DNA from: Scytalidium lignicola
Lineage: Eukaryota; Ascomycota; Leotiomycetes
Assembly: GCA_002812745.2 (NCBI GenBank)
Contig: NCSJ02000005.1
Span: 266,754 to 330,753 of the forward strand
DNA length: 64,000 bases
Reading direction: 5' to 3'
The notes beneath the pieces were generated by a model. The model was not told where the DNA came from. It saw nothing but the letters and a program-made list of their open reading frames with translations, and did not search any database. Shown here piece after piece: positions 10,901-24,258 of this stretch (the stretch's first letter is position 1; every line of letters begins with the position of its first letter). Position numbers and translations under genes: made by a program.

Positions 10901-12950
10901 TATTCGGCCAGATTCACGGTTCGGCCAGAACAGATATCACAAAAGATATATTAGTGAGGCAGATCGACGAATGGTTATTTAAGGGGAATATGAGTAATGA
11001 TCTACGAACTTAAAATAGCACTTGGACTAGAACATTTTATACCAAATTTCTTCGATATGGAATTCAATCTACAAAATACAAGGAAGCTGATAACTTGTTG
11101 ACTACGCTATCAACAGCAAACGACAGCCTTATTCAAGTGTTAAACATAAAAACAAAACGAGAATTAGTTTGTCGAATTTTATTCGTTTTCTAAGGATATG
11201 TTACTCATACGTCAGTTACTAGTGTATTACCTGCAGATTAATACTTAAAGTCAACGACAGAAGATGCAAATCTATGACAGATAAACTCTTGAAAGTAAAT
11301 AATTACAGTACTACAACTATTTTAAAGAAAACATTTTAATAGGTTATGTAAGTTATTCAATTTAACTATCACTTAAAGAATATTCGACTTACAATGTACA
11401 GATTTAAGCTTGGACAAACCCAATTCTCAGACATTCACTTAAATTCTAAAGATTTACATCGAAGATTCTGGTTTGACAGTCTAGATCGTATCTCGATCGT
11501 TTGGATTCTCTCTTACGTGTGAGATGCACTTGATTTCGAAAGCCTTGTACTCGTCGCTGACAGGGCCACCAATGATGAAGCTACAACGCGTAAAACCAAA
11601 AATATACTTCATATGTTACGAGTACGGCTGGTATTTGCGTGTGAATCAGTATTCACCCACATGGTTTTAAATGGTATTGGACAAACTGGAGACANTTTTT
11701 TTAGGACGTCTCCAATATGCAAGCAATACCTGGAGGAGAGCATTCGACATTTTCACAGGAATGGAAGGATATCATATACCTTTAACAGAGTGGCCTTTGA
11801 GAGCTGGCTCCCTGGGACTCAACACCTGTACGTGGTGGGAGCTACGAACCTATAGCACCTATAAAGTGTCTATAGAGCTGAGATTGAGTCGAGTCGTGAG
11901 AAAGTCAAAGAGTTGTCAATTCGGAAGGGTACGAATCACGATTTACTCGACAGATATGTCTCGACTGGTAGAGGAGAGTTATGGTGTTATATTACAATGT
12001 GTGATATCAGAGATAGGGATTGTGTAGGACTAGCTTCTAATTGTCGATCTCCTGGTGTGATTATGTCAAGAGCAATGTCTGTCCGAGAAAGATTTTTGCG
12101 ACGTTTTCCTTCTTACTACAATACTGGTTGGAAGAGTATCTCTAAGAGGATTATAGTGGTAAATGCCACCAGACGGCCTTATGCTTGAGGAAGACAGTGT
12201 TTCATAACATCCGTGTGCCATGCATAGCTGGGACTAGGCAATAAATAAAAATTGACTGCATCAGCGTTTGAGAGCTGATCTCAGGTGTCGACGTATTTCA
12301 GACTCCACAACAGTGCCTTGTCCATTAAACAACGACTTGTTAGTCGATTAAGCAGTTAGATGTAAAGCTATTAGAAATCATAATTTTTTTACGAATTTGC
12401 TTCTTTACAGTATATGTGATAGTGAAACTTGTAAAGATAGATTTTACAGTAAATTTTCAGCAGAGAGTATTTAATAGTTGATTTCTTGAGTTAGATAGCC
12501 TTAATTACGGAAGGAGCGTTAATGTATTCTAACAAACCTTCGTTAATCTTTCCTTTGTTACCTTTTTTCTCTCTGCAACCACAACAAACCTAAACTACAG
12601 AAACATACACACAAAGATCCTCTAATCTTGTGATATAACGCTTTCGAGCTGCCATTAGGTTTTAATTTCCTTTCCAAAAGTCAACCTACATAACTACACA
12701 CTCACAAGATGAAGTTGTTGTTGAGTTATTGATATACGCTTTTCGCTGATTTTGCAGTAGATTTCAGTATTCCGGTAGACATGTTTCGGTGGACCGGGAA
12801 TTACGTTAACTTAACGTATATATCCCCGTTTACAAGTTCATGTACTTATAAAACAATGCGAATTGTTTACTCTTAATTAAATTGCTCATTTATACTTACA
12901 CAGTAACTTTTATGATTTTATTGAAATGTACACAGACTTACGGATGTACA
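10900..12950. other. AT-rich island with relic coding fragments
   Basis: Visibly AT-richer than the flanks, with many TTAA/TATA runs and no complete gene. It contains relic copy B (11731-11805) and one N at 11695. Such islands in Pezizomycotina are often degraded mobile elements; here the element type cannot be assigned. Confidence 0.55.
11731..11805 (+). pseudogene. Relic coding segment, copy B of a diverged pair
   Basis: Translates to a segment sharing 12 of 25 residues, ungapped, with 3476-3550 (YHI-x-L-x2-WP-x-RA core). An N sits just upstream at 11695. The frame stays open to 12027, and an overlapping frame is open at 11913-12188. No start, domain or full gene can be built. Confidence 0.4.
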
Positions 12951-14575
12951 ACACCCGGCTTCGTAAGCACTATACACTCCACTATATAAGCAATCGGCCA
13001 GTATCGCGTACCTCTGTACCTCATTCTTGTGCGATCACCAGGTGGAATACTGTAAATAATAGGGCTGCAGTTCTGTGAGACCAAATACCTACCCCATCTC
13101 AAAAGCCGCATGCTCGAGAAGCAGGCTTGCATCCTGAGGAGATTAACAGCAGCCCTCAGCAACCCTCAGCAGGATCTTGGCCTCCTGTGGTGGAACCACG
13201 TGCGCAACCTGTGGCTCACCATTCCATGTGTTTAGCATGTGATAGTCTGGATATTCGAGCAAATGTGTATTCTTCTGTACCGAAAGGGAAAGGAAGAAGT
13301 GATAATGGCGTTGCTACCCGAATAGAGAAATCACTGAATACCTCTAAGAGTGAGTTGACTGCGCCGTACAAGCACAGTGCAAGTCCAGTACAAGTCCAGT
13401 CCATTTCCCCAAGCGAGATAGAAATTAGGGGTCAACATGTGGAGCTGTGGATGCAGCTCAGCATAATGACCTGCCGATTGAAGGATCAACTGCAGCTGCC
13501 GGTCATTCTCAGCAGTGAGAACTACTCCACTACTTACCACTGCCATGAACAAAGAGATGTAAAAGGATCTCAAAAGCTATTAATTATTTAAAATTGAAAT
13601 TCTACCGTCATATTAGAGGAGCAAAGAGCAGTTACTGTATTCTATTGTGTTGTCGAGTAATAATTACTACTGTACATATCATGTTCTGAGAAAGAGAAGG
13701 TTATCATAACACCTGACCCCCCCAAACAGTCCCCTCAAACACGATCACAGGATGAGCTGCAACGACAGTTCGAACTGAAATCGAGTCACCAAACCCGCCT
13801 CCAGAAGAATGCCACGACATCGTACGAGCTCAAGCAATTTCCCAGGCTTCTTAACGTGCTGCCCTTTGTTGATTTCAACATCAACTTCTAAAATCAAACT
13901 TTGCTACTCTTATTGCTGATTTATTACCTCTTGGTAAAGCTTTTTTGGTTCTCTTTTTGGGGTCGGAGTTTTCAGCATAAAATACTGTTAATCGGTCTAC
14001 ACTCAAACACGGCGGAATACGGTGCGCTAAGCAGACTCACCAGCAGTTGCCCGCCTCCGACGTAATCCCAACCCTCGTTCCTCCTCTCACGTGTGGGGAT
14101 GGGATCTACCTTAGTCGACTCTCCAATTTTCTTCTTACCTTGGGACGAGTCCACGTTGATCCCCCTCCTCCGGCGTCTTGGATATCTGCCATTGTTACAC
14201 CGGATCCTACACGGTCTCGGTTTCATCCTCCCTAGCACGCGGCTCTACGGCATACTACCTTGCGTGTACAGTACTGCGTAAAAAAGGCACTTCCGAAGAC
14301 GACGCGTTGTGTGTGTACTGGAACAAACACCGAATGGACATACAACCCCGCCAACAGAAAAAATCAATATAGTTTTGGAAACCATTTATACAGATTTATT
14401 GATATTACGACCTACCGGGACGAGACAGCCTGAACGAAACAATTGACGCCTGGTATATTTTCCCACAACCCGGCGTTTCTAACAGCGCCCACCTTGTGTC
14501 CGTTGGAATCCGCCATTACACCCGAATCCTCTTTCCTGAGCCGTGGACTTGGGTGGGTACAATTCTGCTTCCATT
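12951..14575. other. Gene-poor region upstream of the PAS kinase
   Basis: Contains one open frame at 13127-13591 (+, no ATG at its start, 154 codons, no recognised domain), which may be a fragment of something older. The rest, 13600-14575, is probably promoter and leader of the PAS kinase gene. Its first coding exon begins at 14576. Confidence 0.45.
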
Positions 14576-17500
14576 ATGCTGGAGCCAGATGGTACAATCC
14601 ATCATGGTGAGCATCCTCCCTCCACCCTCCAACTGCATATCATTTTATGCGTTGGAAAGGCCAGTAGCTGGGCTGCTCGGCGTGTGCAAACTTGGTCCTT
14701 GGTAACTCCGGCGCATGCAACTTTTCTTTTCGACAGGACGCATATCCTTCAACATTCTGTTCATGATATTTAGAAAGGCCTGACTGACTGACCAACTCTG
14801 TAGGCGACGACAATAGAGAACCGGAAATCATTGAGCAACGTGGTCGGAGCGCAAACTCACCCGCTTCACCCGGGCTACTCATTCCTAAGAACCGAAGTAC
14901 TGGAAACCTACTCGTTCATGCCGCATCCGGCACTGTGGATAGATCCAAAATACGATTCTCTTTTGACGGAGGGATGATGGCAGATATGGACACAATGTCA
15001 AGGTGCGTTTCTCGCTTTTTCTTCTCCCCCACCATGCGGTTCGATCACCACAAGGCTGCGGAGGCTACACGAGGCTAGCCCCGTCCCCTAGCCTTGGTCT
15101 AAACACAAATAACCTTGAGGGCTTATCCATCTTATTTAATTCCTGTTGATGAGTCACGTTCAATCATTACGGAAGGCGCACATCAAGACTCTCTTTCCTC
15201 TAAAATTATTCAAGCTGCTGTTATTAAAGGCTAACTTGCCATATACTAGACCTCCCATCTTAACAGAACATGAACATGGGCTTGGAGCCTCAGGTTTAAG
15301 AAGAATACGGCAACAACCTCCAGCTCGAGCTCCGACCCTTCCTGTTTCGTCTGCATCGTCATCACGCAATCCCTCTCTTGGGCGATCGTCCTCAATGATT
15401 TTCACATTGCCTATCCCGTCTTCCCGCAAGGCGTCTGGTTCCGTTACATCCGGTCCTTCGTCACCAACTCTGAACTTTACGGAAGATCTTAGTAGATTTC
15501 CATCGGAGTCCCTGCATTCTTTCTCATTTGCTCATAATTCGGAGGAATTCATACACAATCGTCAAAATGTCTTAAAGCGGTCGGTAGAGTTTATGTCACA
15601 GAAGCTAGGATGGGGGACTGCAACAACGCCTGGAATTGCGAGTGCTCAAGCACGTGTTAGCGGCGATCAAGAGATGCAGAATATGCTGGAACTTCTAGCT
15701 AGGGCAAAATTAATAGGGGCCGACAATATTCCAGGACAAGGGCAGGCATTAGGTTCGGGCCCTCTGACAGGACCAGCAGCTACTGAAGAGTCTAGAAATG
15801 TTTTTGAAAACAGCTTCATGCAACGAACGGAAAGCCCTGAGCGGTATGACAGTCCGGCAATTTCTCCAACCGGTATCAGGAGGCCAATGCCTCCTTCGAG
15901 AATGCAGAGTGAGTTACATAAATTACAGATACAGGTGCAAGAGCAGGCGCAGGTGCAGGCACAGGCGCAAGAGGAAAAGGATAGGCCATCTTTGACCGCA
16001 GACCCGGACTCCGACATATCCTCAAGATCTACGACCAATGGAAGTGGGACGACAGCCAAGACATCACCTCCTGCTACCAGACGGCAGACTCTGAAACGAA
16101 CTTTCACAGACACTACCCATCTAACAATCCATCAGACACTCATGGATACTCTTTCTCAACCGTATGAGGCTGGCGACGCCTTTCATGAAAATCTATTATC
16201 CCCCACAGTATCAAATGCTGGATCTCTTACAACTTCGATTGTCACCCATCAAATAGGATCCGCTGTTCACGGACATTCGAGTCGCTGGGCGCCAGCAGCA
16301 CAGGCAATCTTTACAACAGAAAGCACCTCTCCATACACAATACTTGCGGCAAACGACCTTGCTTGCCTAGTGTTTGGTGTCACAAAGGCTGAGGTTCGGA
16401 AAATGGGCATTCTCGAAGTGGTGAAGGAAGAAAGGAGAGCCTGGCTTGAAGAGAAACTCAGTTCGCCTGGATCAGGCTCAATATCAAGCTCGGTAGCAAG
16501 TTCAGGAAGAGTAACACCCAAGTCTCCACGTGACGGACCCATCCCGCAACCTAACTCTATTTCACCGTCATTCCTTATGGGCAAAAGCGGTGTTACGGCT
16601 CAGCTGCTGAGTAAGCCAAATTCTCGTCAAGCAGCTAACAATGCTAGGAGGGCACAAACAGATGATGGAGCGGGATCAAGTATAGCGCAGGCGAGGAAAA
16701 AGGCTGCCAAAGGCCTATTACACCATTCTAATAACAAGTCGAGAGGTGTTCTTTTATGTGGAGATGTAGTGCCTATTCAAAAAAGGAACGGCCACACCGG
16801 ATCAGCTAGCTTGTGGGTTAAGGAAAAAAGAGGAGGTTTGATATGGGTTTTGGAGGAAATTCATGAAGACGTAGCTGTTATAAGTCTGAATGATGACGGC
16901 ATGATTACAAAAGTATCTGGGTCTACAGAACCAATATGGGGAGAAGGCGTTGCGCGTACAGGCATTGACATTGGTAGATTGTTGCCACAGTTACCTCGAC
17001 AAGGCTTTGATTCAAAGACAGGAGAAATCGATTATGCAGAGCTTGCCAAGCGGAAACATTTCACTGCTCGGAAATCAGGAAAAATAAATATTCCCACCCT
17101 TGTGGAGAAAGTGGCAGATTGTACCGATTTGCGGATATCAAGCTTTCCTCACATAGCAGGTATCATGGTTCTGTCCGCCGAGACACTCAAGATCACCAGT
17201 TCGAATTCGGTATTTTCAGCAGCACTCTTCGGACAAGAGAAGCCTGATGGAAGACCAATTACTGACCTTATTCCCGACTTTGACCGAATTCTGCGAGTCC
17301 TCACCGAAGAAGATGGAGTCAACCTTGTTGATGGTCTTGTCATACCCGAGCACAGTTTCCGTCGTGCAAGAGCGTTCCTTGCTTTACGTGATGGCAAACC
17401 CGATGCCGCTGCTTACTTTTTACGACCAGATGGTTTACCTGCGAAACATAGAGACGGTTCGGAGATCAAGATAGATGCTCAGCTAAGGGTCGTAAAGTCA

Positions 17501-18813
17501 GAGCCACATCCAACATTTGACGAAAATGTGATTGAGGAGCGAAGTGATGAAGAGAGTGACGCGAAGGGGGATGCACGTGTCTCAATACCAGAGCCTCAAT
17601 CAGAGCTTGTATACGCTTTGTGGATTACATATTCTCGACACATCCACTCGACTAAGCAAGTGCCTGGTGCAGTGACTCCGGCTGTATCTGAATCTATAAC
17701 GCCTTTACATCAACCATCGCCTGGACAAACGGAAGTTGCAAGTCCTGTCGAAATGGATTCAGATGAGCCAAAGAAGGAGTCGTCCCATGCTTCCTTACTT
17801 GCTGAGCAGCTTAAAGCAGCTGCTGGGGAGACAGCAAAGAAACCATCGAGCACAGAACCACCAGCAAGTACCGAGAAGAAGAAAACCCTCACAGAAGCCA
17901 TTCCTGAGATTGTCGAGCCACCTCATAAGAAGACACTCAATGATTTCGTAATCCTCGAAGCGATGGGCCAGGGTGCTTATGGGCAGGTGAAACTCGCCAG
18001 GTACAAAGATTCAAGCGAGAAGGTTGTACTGAAATATGTTACTAAACGCCGGATCCTAGTTGATACATGGACAAGAGATCGACGATTAGGGACCGTGCCT
18101 CTAGAGATCCATGTCCTGGATTACCTCCGTCGTGACGGGCTCAAGCATCCAAACATCATTGAGATGACAGATTTTTTCGAAGATGAGACTAATTACTATA
18201 TTGAAATGGTACCCCACGGATTACCCGGTATGGATCTATTTGACTACATCGAACTTCGCGTGAATATGGAGGAGAATGAGTGTCGGAGTATCTTCGTCCA
18301 AGTTGCTAGGGCTATCCATCACCTTCATACGAAAGCTCTTGTGGTACACCGGGATATCAAAGATGAAAATGTTGTATTGGACGGCGAAGGAAATATTAAA
18401 CTCATTGACTTTGGAAGTGCTGCGTACATCAAGAGTGGACCGTTTGACGTCTTCGTTGGTACCATTGGTAAGTCTCTTTTTTTAACTATCAATAGTTCCA
18501 AAACTCGATTTAACTAATCCATTTCATAGACTATGCAGCGCCAGAAGTTCTAGCAGGCAAACCATATCGAGGTAAAGAGCAGGATGTATGGGCGCTCGGT
18601 ATCCTATTATACACCATCGTCTATAAAGAGAACCCTTTCTACAGCATCGATGAGATAATGGATCGAGATTTACGAGTACCGTATGTGATGAGCGAAGACA
18701 GCATTGATCTGATCCGTGCTATGCTAGATCGCGACGTCTCAAGCAGGATTACGATTGAGCAGGTTCTAGAGCATCCTTGGTGTTTGGATATGGATGCAGA
18801 AGACGACGACTGA
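14576..18813 (+). CDS. psk1: PAS-domain serine/threonine kinase (PAS kinase), 4 exons
   Basis: Exons 14576-14606, 14804-15002, 15250-18467 and 18530-18813, 1243 aa. Phases are consistent and the total divides by three. The first exon is 31 nt. The third intron (62 bp) splits the activation segment and restores GTIDYAAPEVL. A long Ser/Pro-rich N-terminus is followed by PAS-like regions (about 424-475, and about 707-760 around HIAGIMVLSAETLKITSSN). The kinase domain (about 973-1235) has GQGAYGQVKLARYK, catalytic VVHRDIKDENVVLD and metal-binding LIDFGSA, then an acidic tail. PAS kinases (yeast Psk1/Psk2) link nutrient state to sugar use and translation. The ATG at 14576 follows an in-frame stop at 14537; an earlier noncoding exon remains possible. 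All key catalytic motifs are present. Confidence 0.92.
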
Positions 18814-19501
18814 TGACAAAAAGAAGAATATATAAAATAAGGTTTCGGGCTGCAATTTCAACGGGAGGCATATTACAGGATCAGGGGATAGGAATGATGA
18901 TTTGCACCGATTATAAGTGAAGATGCGGTAGGTCAGGTATTGGATGGAATTAGGTTTTGGTATACCAAGAGGAGGTGGGATTTGTTGAATAGCAGCGTCT
19001 TATCAGGGATGAGGTATGATGAGGTCAAGGCATAGATCATATAAAACGGCTGTTATTTTGTTTATCGTGCGTTCAGAAAAGAAGAGGCAAAGAGAGGGCA
19101 TACATAGCATGATGATACCCCATGATTGTATTGGGCTGAATATTGGTTGCGCAATGTCATATTAAAACGATCCGTGTACGGACTGCATTGAAGGAGATGG
19201 AATATTCTGAGAATTCTAATCCTGTTCACCTAACTCTCACATTAGAGACTGAGATAAATTGAGTGGCTCTTGAATAAGAAACAACCTCTTCTGGCTCACC
19301 CGTTAATTGTTTTAAGGTACCATAGCCTTGTAGGATAGCGGGGGTGGGGGACGAGGCTGAAAACAGTGTTAGCGTCCCCCGCTGTTTCCGCAATAGTAAA
19401 TTCGTACAGCCTCGAGCAAGCTTCGACATTTTATCAACAACCATGTATATTCGTACGAGTCTATAGCAATCAATCATCGCCAGCAACACCTGTGCGACAA
19501 A
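18814..19501. other. Tandem intergenic region
   Basis: 3' UTR of the PAS kinase gene followed by the promoter of the PXA-domain gene. No repeat or RNA gene seen. Confidence 0.6.
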
Positions 19502-22500
19502 ATGTCACGCCCACCACCCCGTCTCAAACCCCCTTCAGCCTCACACTCACCATCGCCTTCTCCAATCTCAATCCCAATCTTGCTCCCCATCCCAATCCCA
19601 AGCTCAAGCTCAAACTCCTCCACCTCAGACCGCACAACTCTCCTCCTCATCCGCCGCACCCTCTGTCCTTCCTCCTCCCACAACAACAACAACAATAATA
19701 ACAATAATACCAACCCATCCGACATCACCAACAAAGGCCGCAACAACACGACCCCAGCACCGACAGCAATCGACGAGCTCCTCCCTCCGCTAACGAGCAG
19801 TAACGACGTGGATCTACAGCTCTACGCATTCATCGCGATCATAATCCGGGAGTTTGTGAATACGTGGTATGGCAAGATCACGCCTGATCAGGGGTTTGTG
19901 GAGGAGGTGGTGAGGATTATTGCGCATTGTACGAGGGGACTGGAGCAGAGGCTGCGGAAGGTGGATTTGGAGAGCTTGGTTTTTGACGAGCTGCCTGAGT
20001 TGGTGGAGATGCATGTTAAAGGTGAGTGTTGANTAAGGTTTTTTTTAGGGGGAGGCACATAGGATGTTCTTGGGGATTTTTTTGGTTACTCTTCTTGGGA
20101 TGGTTTATTTGGGTTGATTTTGGATGAGTCCTGTGGATACCAATTTTTCCCTTTCAAACTGCAGATTTTGGATATGGAGTTTATTTTGGAGTGTCCCNTT
20201 TTTTTACTCAGAAGATTCTATATTCTGGCTACTTCTTTTAATGACATAAATTCACAAGCTAACTTCCAATTTAGCATATCGAACAGCACACCATCAATGC
20301 CATCCACCAATCGAACCAAATCCACGACAGATATACCATTGTCTATGGCCACTCCCCGCTCTCTCACCCGTCCCAGACAAGCACAATCCGGATCCCGCTA
20401 TCGTGGAAGACCAAGCAGAGAACGAAGCGGCGTATAGACAGCTTCTCGTTCAAGGAGTCTTGGCTATTCTCCTCCCTACCGAAGACTTAGAAAACGAGTG
20501 TCTTACTTCCCTCGTGAGCCAGATCCTCTCGGAGATGATTCTTGGCGGTGGTATTGGGGGAAAGGCTTCTGAACCGTGGCTTCTTTGGGAAGCATTCACA
20601 AAGATCGCGGAGACGATACAGGCTCACATGCCCAAGTCGAAGGCAGAAGTACGAGCCAGGAGATCGAAATCGCTCTCGATTCGGGATGCCAAGAACCTGG
20701 ATTATCTACATGATGCCGCTACTACTACTACTACTACTGGGGCGGAAAAGGGCCTAGATTCAAAGGTTGCTACCGTAGGAAGTAAATCTTTCATGACTGG
20801 AAAGAACTGGTCATTCCAAAAGACCTTCTGGCTTATCCTACAGTATTTGTTTGTAGGATTTGCTGCGATACGATTCGTTATCATTACGATAGCGAACTCC
20901 TCCTCACTCCCTTCTCGTATTCCCTCATCCACACGGAGAGGAGAATCAACATCGTCGTCGGCTAGTGAGTCGCGGGCGGCCAAGTCAACGTCAACGGAAA
21001 CCAGCTCAACGAGCTCAGGTGGCCGAACACCACCGTTAAAAGTGCCTATCGTTAAGATGAAGATATGGACCTGCCTGTCGAGTTTGCTGCTTTTGGACGC
21101 TCGCATGCCATGGTTGAGCGCCACGATAGCAATGCTGCAATGGGGAGCGTTGATAGGGCCTGGGCAGATAGCGAATACTGATGGAACGATAGATAGGTAT
21201 GTACGGGGCTGACACATTTCTCTTAAAACCCTCCGAGACTACCACCACCACCACCACCCTCTCATTTTTCTTTTTTGCACATGTCGTTTACTCGTGGGCT
21301 GCAACGTTCTTGGTGTGCAAGCGCCAACAAGCATCTATGTCACGCCGCATGAGATTCCAGTCACTTGATCTGAATCGTCCCAGTCATGTTGCAGCAACGA
21401 GGTGTTTCTGTGACTGCTCGGGACCGGGGATGATGGCATTGTTGAACAACCTTCTTTTCCCGTTGCTGTTGTTATGCATGTTGAGGCGTGCATGAAGCTC
21501 GATATGAGATGCGGATACCCGCTCGAGTCCGAGCACCTCGCCGGCTGGGGTGGCAGAGATGCAATGTCACTCAATTAAAATTTCACCCCCGCAGTTCGCG
21601 ATTTCTTTACTGTAATTTTGAAAATCTGAAATTTTCGTGGAATAATTATGCCGTCTGCGAAATCGCTGAGTTTCTCTTCCACCCGGTTGGTCTCTTTACA
21701 AAATGGCAAAGGAGGGGGCGCATCAAAGAAGTTCTTTGTCCAAATCCGAGGGCATAACTCAGCAATTTGCATACTCCGCAGACGGGTTGCGCGTAAAGCG
21801 CTGAGATTGCAAATTCCCCATTCGATACCTCTTTTCTCTTTTATTTTCCAACCTCAAATCAGAGTATTTCCTTGGAGCCCGGGAGCATGCACCCCGGCTC
21901 TCCATTTTGCTGGGCGGGGGCGAAGGCGAGGACCATCAAGCCCTACGACCGCCTCCTCTACGCGCCCGGCGTAAATTGCTGCAGGGCCCATCTCTTATCC
22001 GGCAAAGCCTCGCATCGTACCGCACTTCCCTCCCGTGGACCAAAGTCTTTGCGAGCTCCAGTCTAGTCCACTCCAGTTCACTCCAGTCCACTCAGTGGTC
22101 TACGCCGTCCTCCTGCATTTCCATATTACTGTACTGCAACTGAAGCCAGATGCCACTACGGTCCTGGACTCTGCAAGCCCTCGATGGAGCTGCGGCCGAT
22201 GTCCGGTCTGTTCTCCGCTCCTCCTGTGCGCCTCGAGCGTGCGCCAAGCAGCTGTTAAATCCCTTACCGCTGTCTCCTTTCCGAACAGACGTTTTCTTGG
22301 GAATCCGCGTGGTACAGCGTCTAGTTCGCGGCGGGCTGAGGGCAAAACTTACGATTGATTTTTCCTTTCCTGTCAAATCTCTTGGCTCCTCTCTCTCTCT
22401 CTCAGTCTTACCATTTTCTACACGGCTACGGCGCCTCTTTTCTTTTCCTTTCTTTTTTTCCCCTTCATCTCCTTCCTTTCTCGTTAAATTGATTTTATCC

Positions 22501-23039
22501 TTCCAATTTTACCCTTTTTGGCCATTTTTCTTTTCTTCCTTGTCTTGTTGCTTTTTTTCTCCCGCAATTTACCTAATTCGTCTTTCCGTTCTCCACCCGT
22601 GCTGCAAGGTCAGGCTGACCATTGACTGACAAAATCAAAAAGAATTCTATCCCATGCCATCCAAACGCACGTGCTCGACCTAGCCCTTCTGCCCCTGCTC
22701 CTGCGAAACGCACGGGCTGCGCTCTTCCCCAACAACACCCTCGCTCCACCGCGTATCGTTCCCTCCCCGGCGGAACAGCTCCTTATACGACGCCGTTGCG
22801 CGCAAGCCATCCTCTTACTGATTCCGGTCAAGGTCCAGGAGATATATTTCGGGGCTAGTACTAGCGACGGAGCTGACCGAGTAGTCCAGGAAGTGGAGGA
22901 GACGCTCCTGAACATCTTTGACGATAGTTACTGTAATAAGCATCTCTTGTACAGAATAGTCGAGCTAGTCATCCTCCGATTGATGCCTGAACTAGCTGAA
23001 AAGGGGATCTCTGAGTTACTAGAGGAGAGACTAAGTTAG
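19502..23039 (+). CDS. PXA-domain membrane protein, 3 exons with a 1.4-kb intron
   Basis: Exons 19502-20021, 20275-21196 and 22643-23039, 612 aa; phases match and the length divides by three. A low-complexity head with a poly-Asn run is followed by a PXA domain (about 85-290: VNTWYGKITPDQGFVEEVVR, RLRKVDLESLVFDELPELVE, then AYRTAHHQCHP, LVQGVLAILLPTEDLENE, SEPWLLWE). A hydrophobic segment near residues 352-378 (FWLILQYLFVGFAAIRFVII) looks membrane-spanning. The last exon adds ILSHAIQTHVLDLALLPLLL, ARAALFPNN and DDSYCNKHLLYRIVELVILR. PXA proteins act with lipid membranes and sorting-nexin-type traffic; the exact role is unknown. The first intron contains two Ns, and the second is unusually long for this group. 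Confidence 0.85.
19681..19711 (+). repeat. AAC/AAT trinucleotide run encoding poly-Asn
   Basis: A trinucleotide run inside exon 1 of the PXA gene, giving nine consecutive Asn codons. Such runs vary in length between strains and would stay in frame. Confidence 0.85.
21197..22642 (+). other. 1446-bp intron of the PXA gene
   Basis: Donor GTATGT at 21197; acceptor AAAAAG ending at 22642, preceded by a TGACTGAC branch-like site. Joining restores DGTIDR-ILSHAIQTH as in the family. The intron holds a CCA run (21239-21261), frames with no recognised domain, and a long pyrimidine-rich tract (about 22380-22565). That tract resembles the CT-rich core promoter of many fungal genes, so an internal start for a short transcript is possible. 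Confidence 0.65.
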
Positions 23040-24258
23040 TTCTGTCGAAAAAAGAAAGAAAGAACCAAGAAAAGAAATAAAACATAAAACCGCATTACTG
23101 CATTGGCAATGCTCGAAATGCAAACTGTACGTGTTACGGCTTTCCCGTGACGTCTCTGAGATTGCCGATCACTTTGCGTTGTGTAACCGTCAACCGAGTC
23201 TGGAACTTCAGCAGAGAAGTGTGCATATGCGGTGTTGTGTTCCCGTATTTTCAGAAGGGCCGCCCAAATTCAAATGGGCCACCTGAACAATCATATATTG
23301 GAAAAAAAATAACACTACTGAGCCAAGGAGGTGTGCCAGAAATTTGACAATGCGTTGTGCCCAGAAAATATCCCTATAATCCCTATTTCCCACTGACACC
23401 TTGATTTGCCAGCCCCTGAAAAGGGTCAATGTATCCCTGAAACCCCCCGATCTCGCAATCCCTTATATGCATTCCTCACCCCTAAAAACCCCCAAAGTTG
23501 TGTGCTGTGGAGACAAAAACAGGNAAAAAAAGGTTCGTAAAACCCGACAAGTGCGGGATGGAAAACAGATATTCAAATGCGGAAAATTTGAAATAAGAAA
23601 AGAGAAGGAAAAAAGGAGGAAATAAAATAACCCTTGCCATAACAAAAAGAGGGTTACAAAAAAAAGGGAAAAAAGGGAAAAGGTCGTTAATTCCCCAAAC
23701 CCCCAAGCTCGACTCGGGTATCATTTCAATGTGCGTTGTGAAGAAGAGCATTGTAAATCNAAAAAACAAATATTAACGGGCAAAAAATGATAAGAAATAA
23801 GACCCAAATATAACCCGTCTCTGCTAACTACATATAAACCCGGAGAAGAGACGTGTGAAAGTAGAGTGTAAACGATTCCGCGTGAGCGGGAGAGAAAAGA
23901 GATCTTGTTCGGGTATATGTATGCGTATGGTATTTTCCGTAACCCCCTTCCCCCCCATGAGCCAGCCTGCAACTCCCAGACCAGTAAAACGAAGAGTTGG
24001 TATATGATATTGCTGTTGATGAAGAGGTATAGAAGATGGTGAAGAAAGTGTCGAAAATCAAAAGGTATAGAAATCGTTCGATGTAAGAAATGACAAGCAT
24101 TGNAAAAAAAAAGGAGGCTGAGATCGATATTGCGCCGCTGCGCTCGCTCGATATACACAGTATAGACCGTAGATAGATAGAGATGATGATGTTCCGTTCC
24201 AGAAGTTAGAAGCGTTTTGAGATGTAGAAGAAATGATAGGTTTCATTCATAAATATCC
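23040..24258. other. Convergent intergenic region with homopolymer Ns
   Basis: Between the 3' ends of the PXA gene (+) and the CENP-B HTH gene (-). A-rich, with Ns at 23524, 23760 and 24103 beside poly-A runs. No gene seen. Confidence 0.6.

Noticed and set aside
13127..13591. 154-codon open frame on the plus strand
   Set aside because: No ATG at its start, no domain recognised; mentioned only as a possible fragment.
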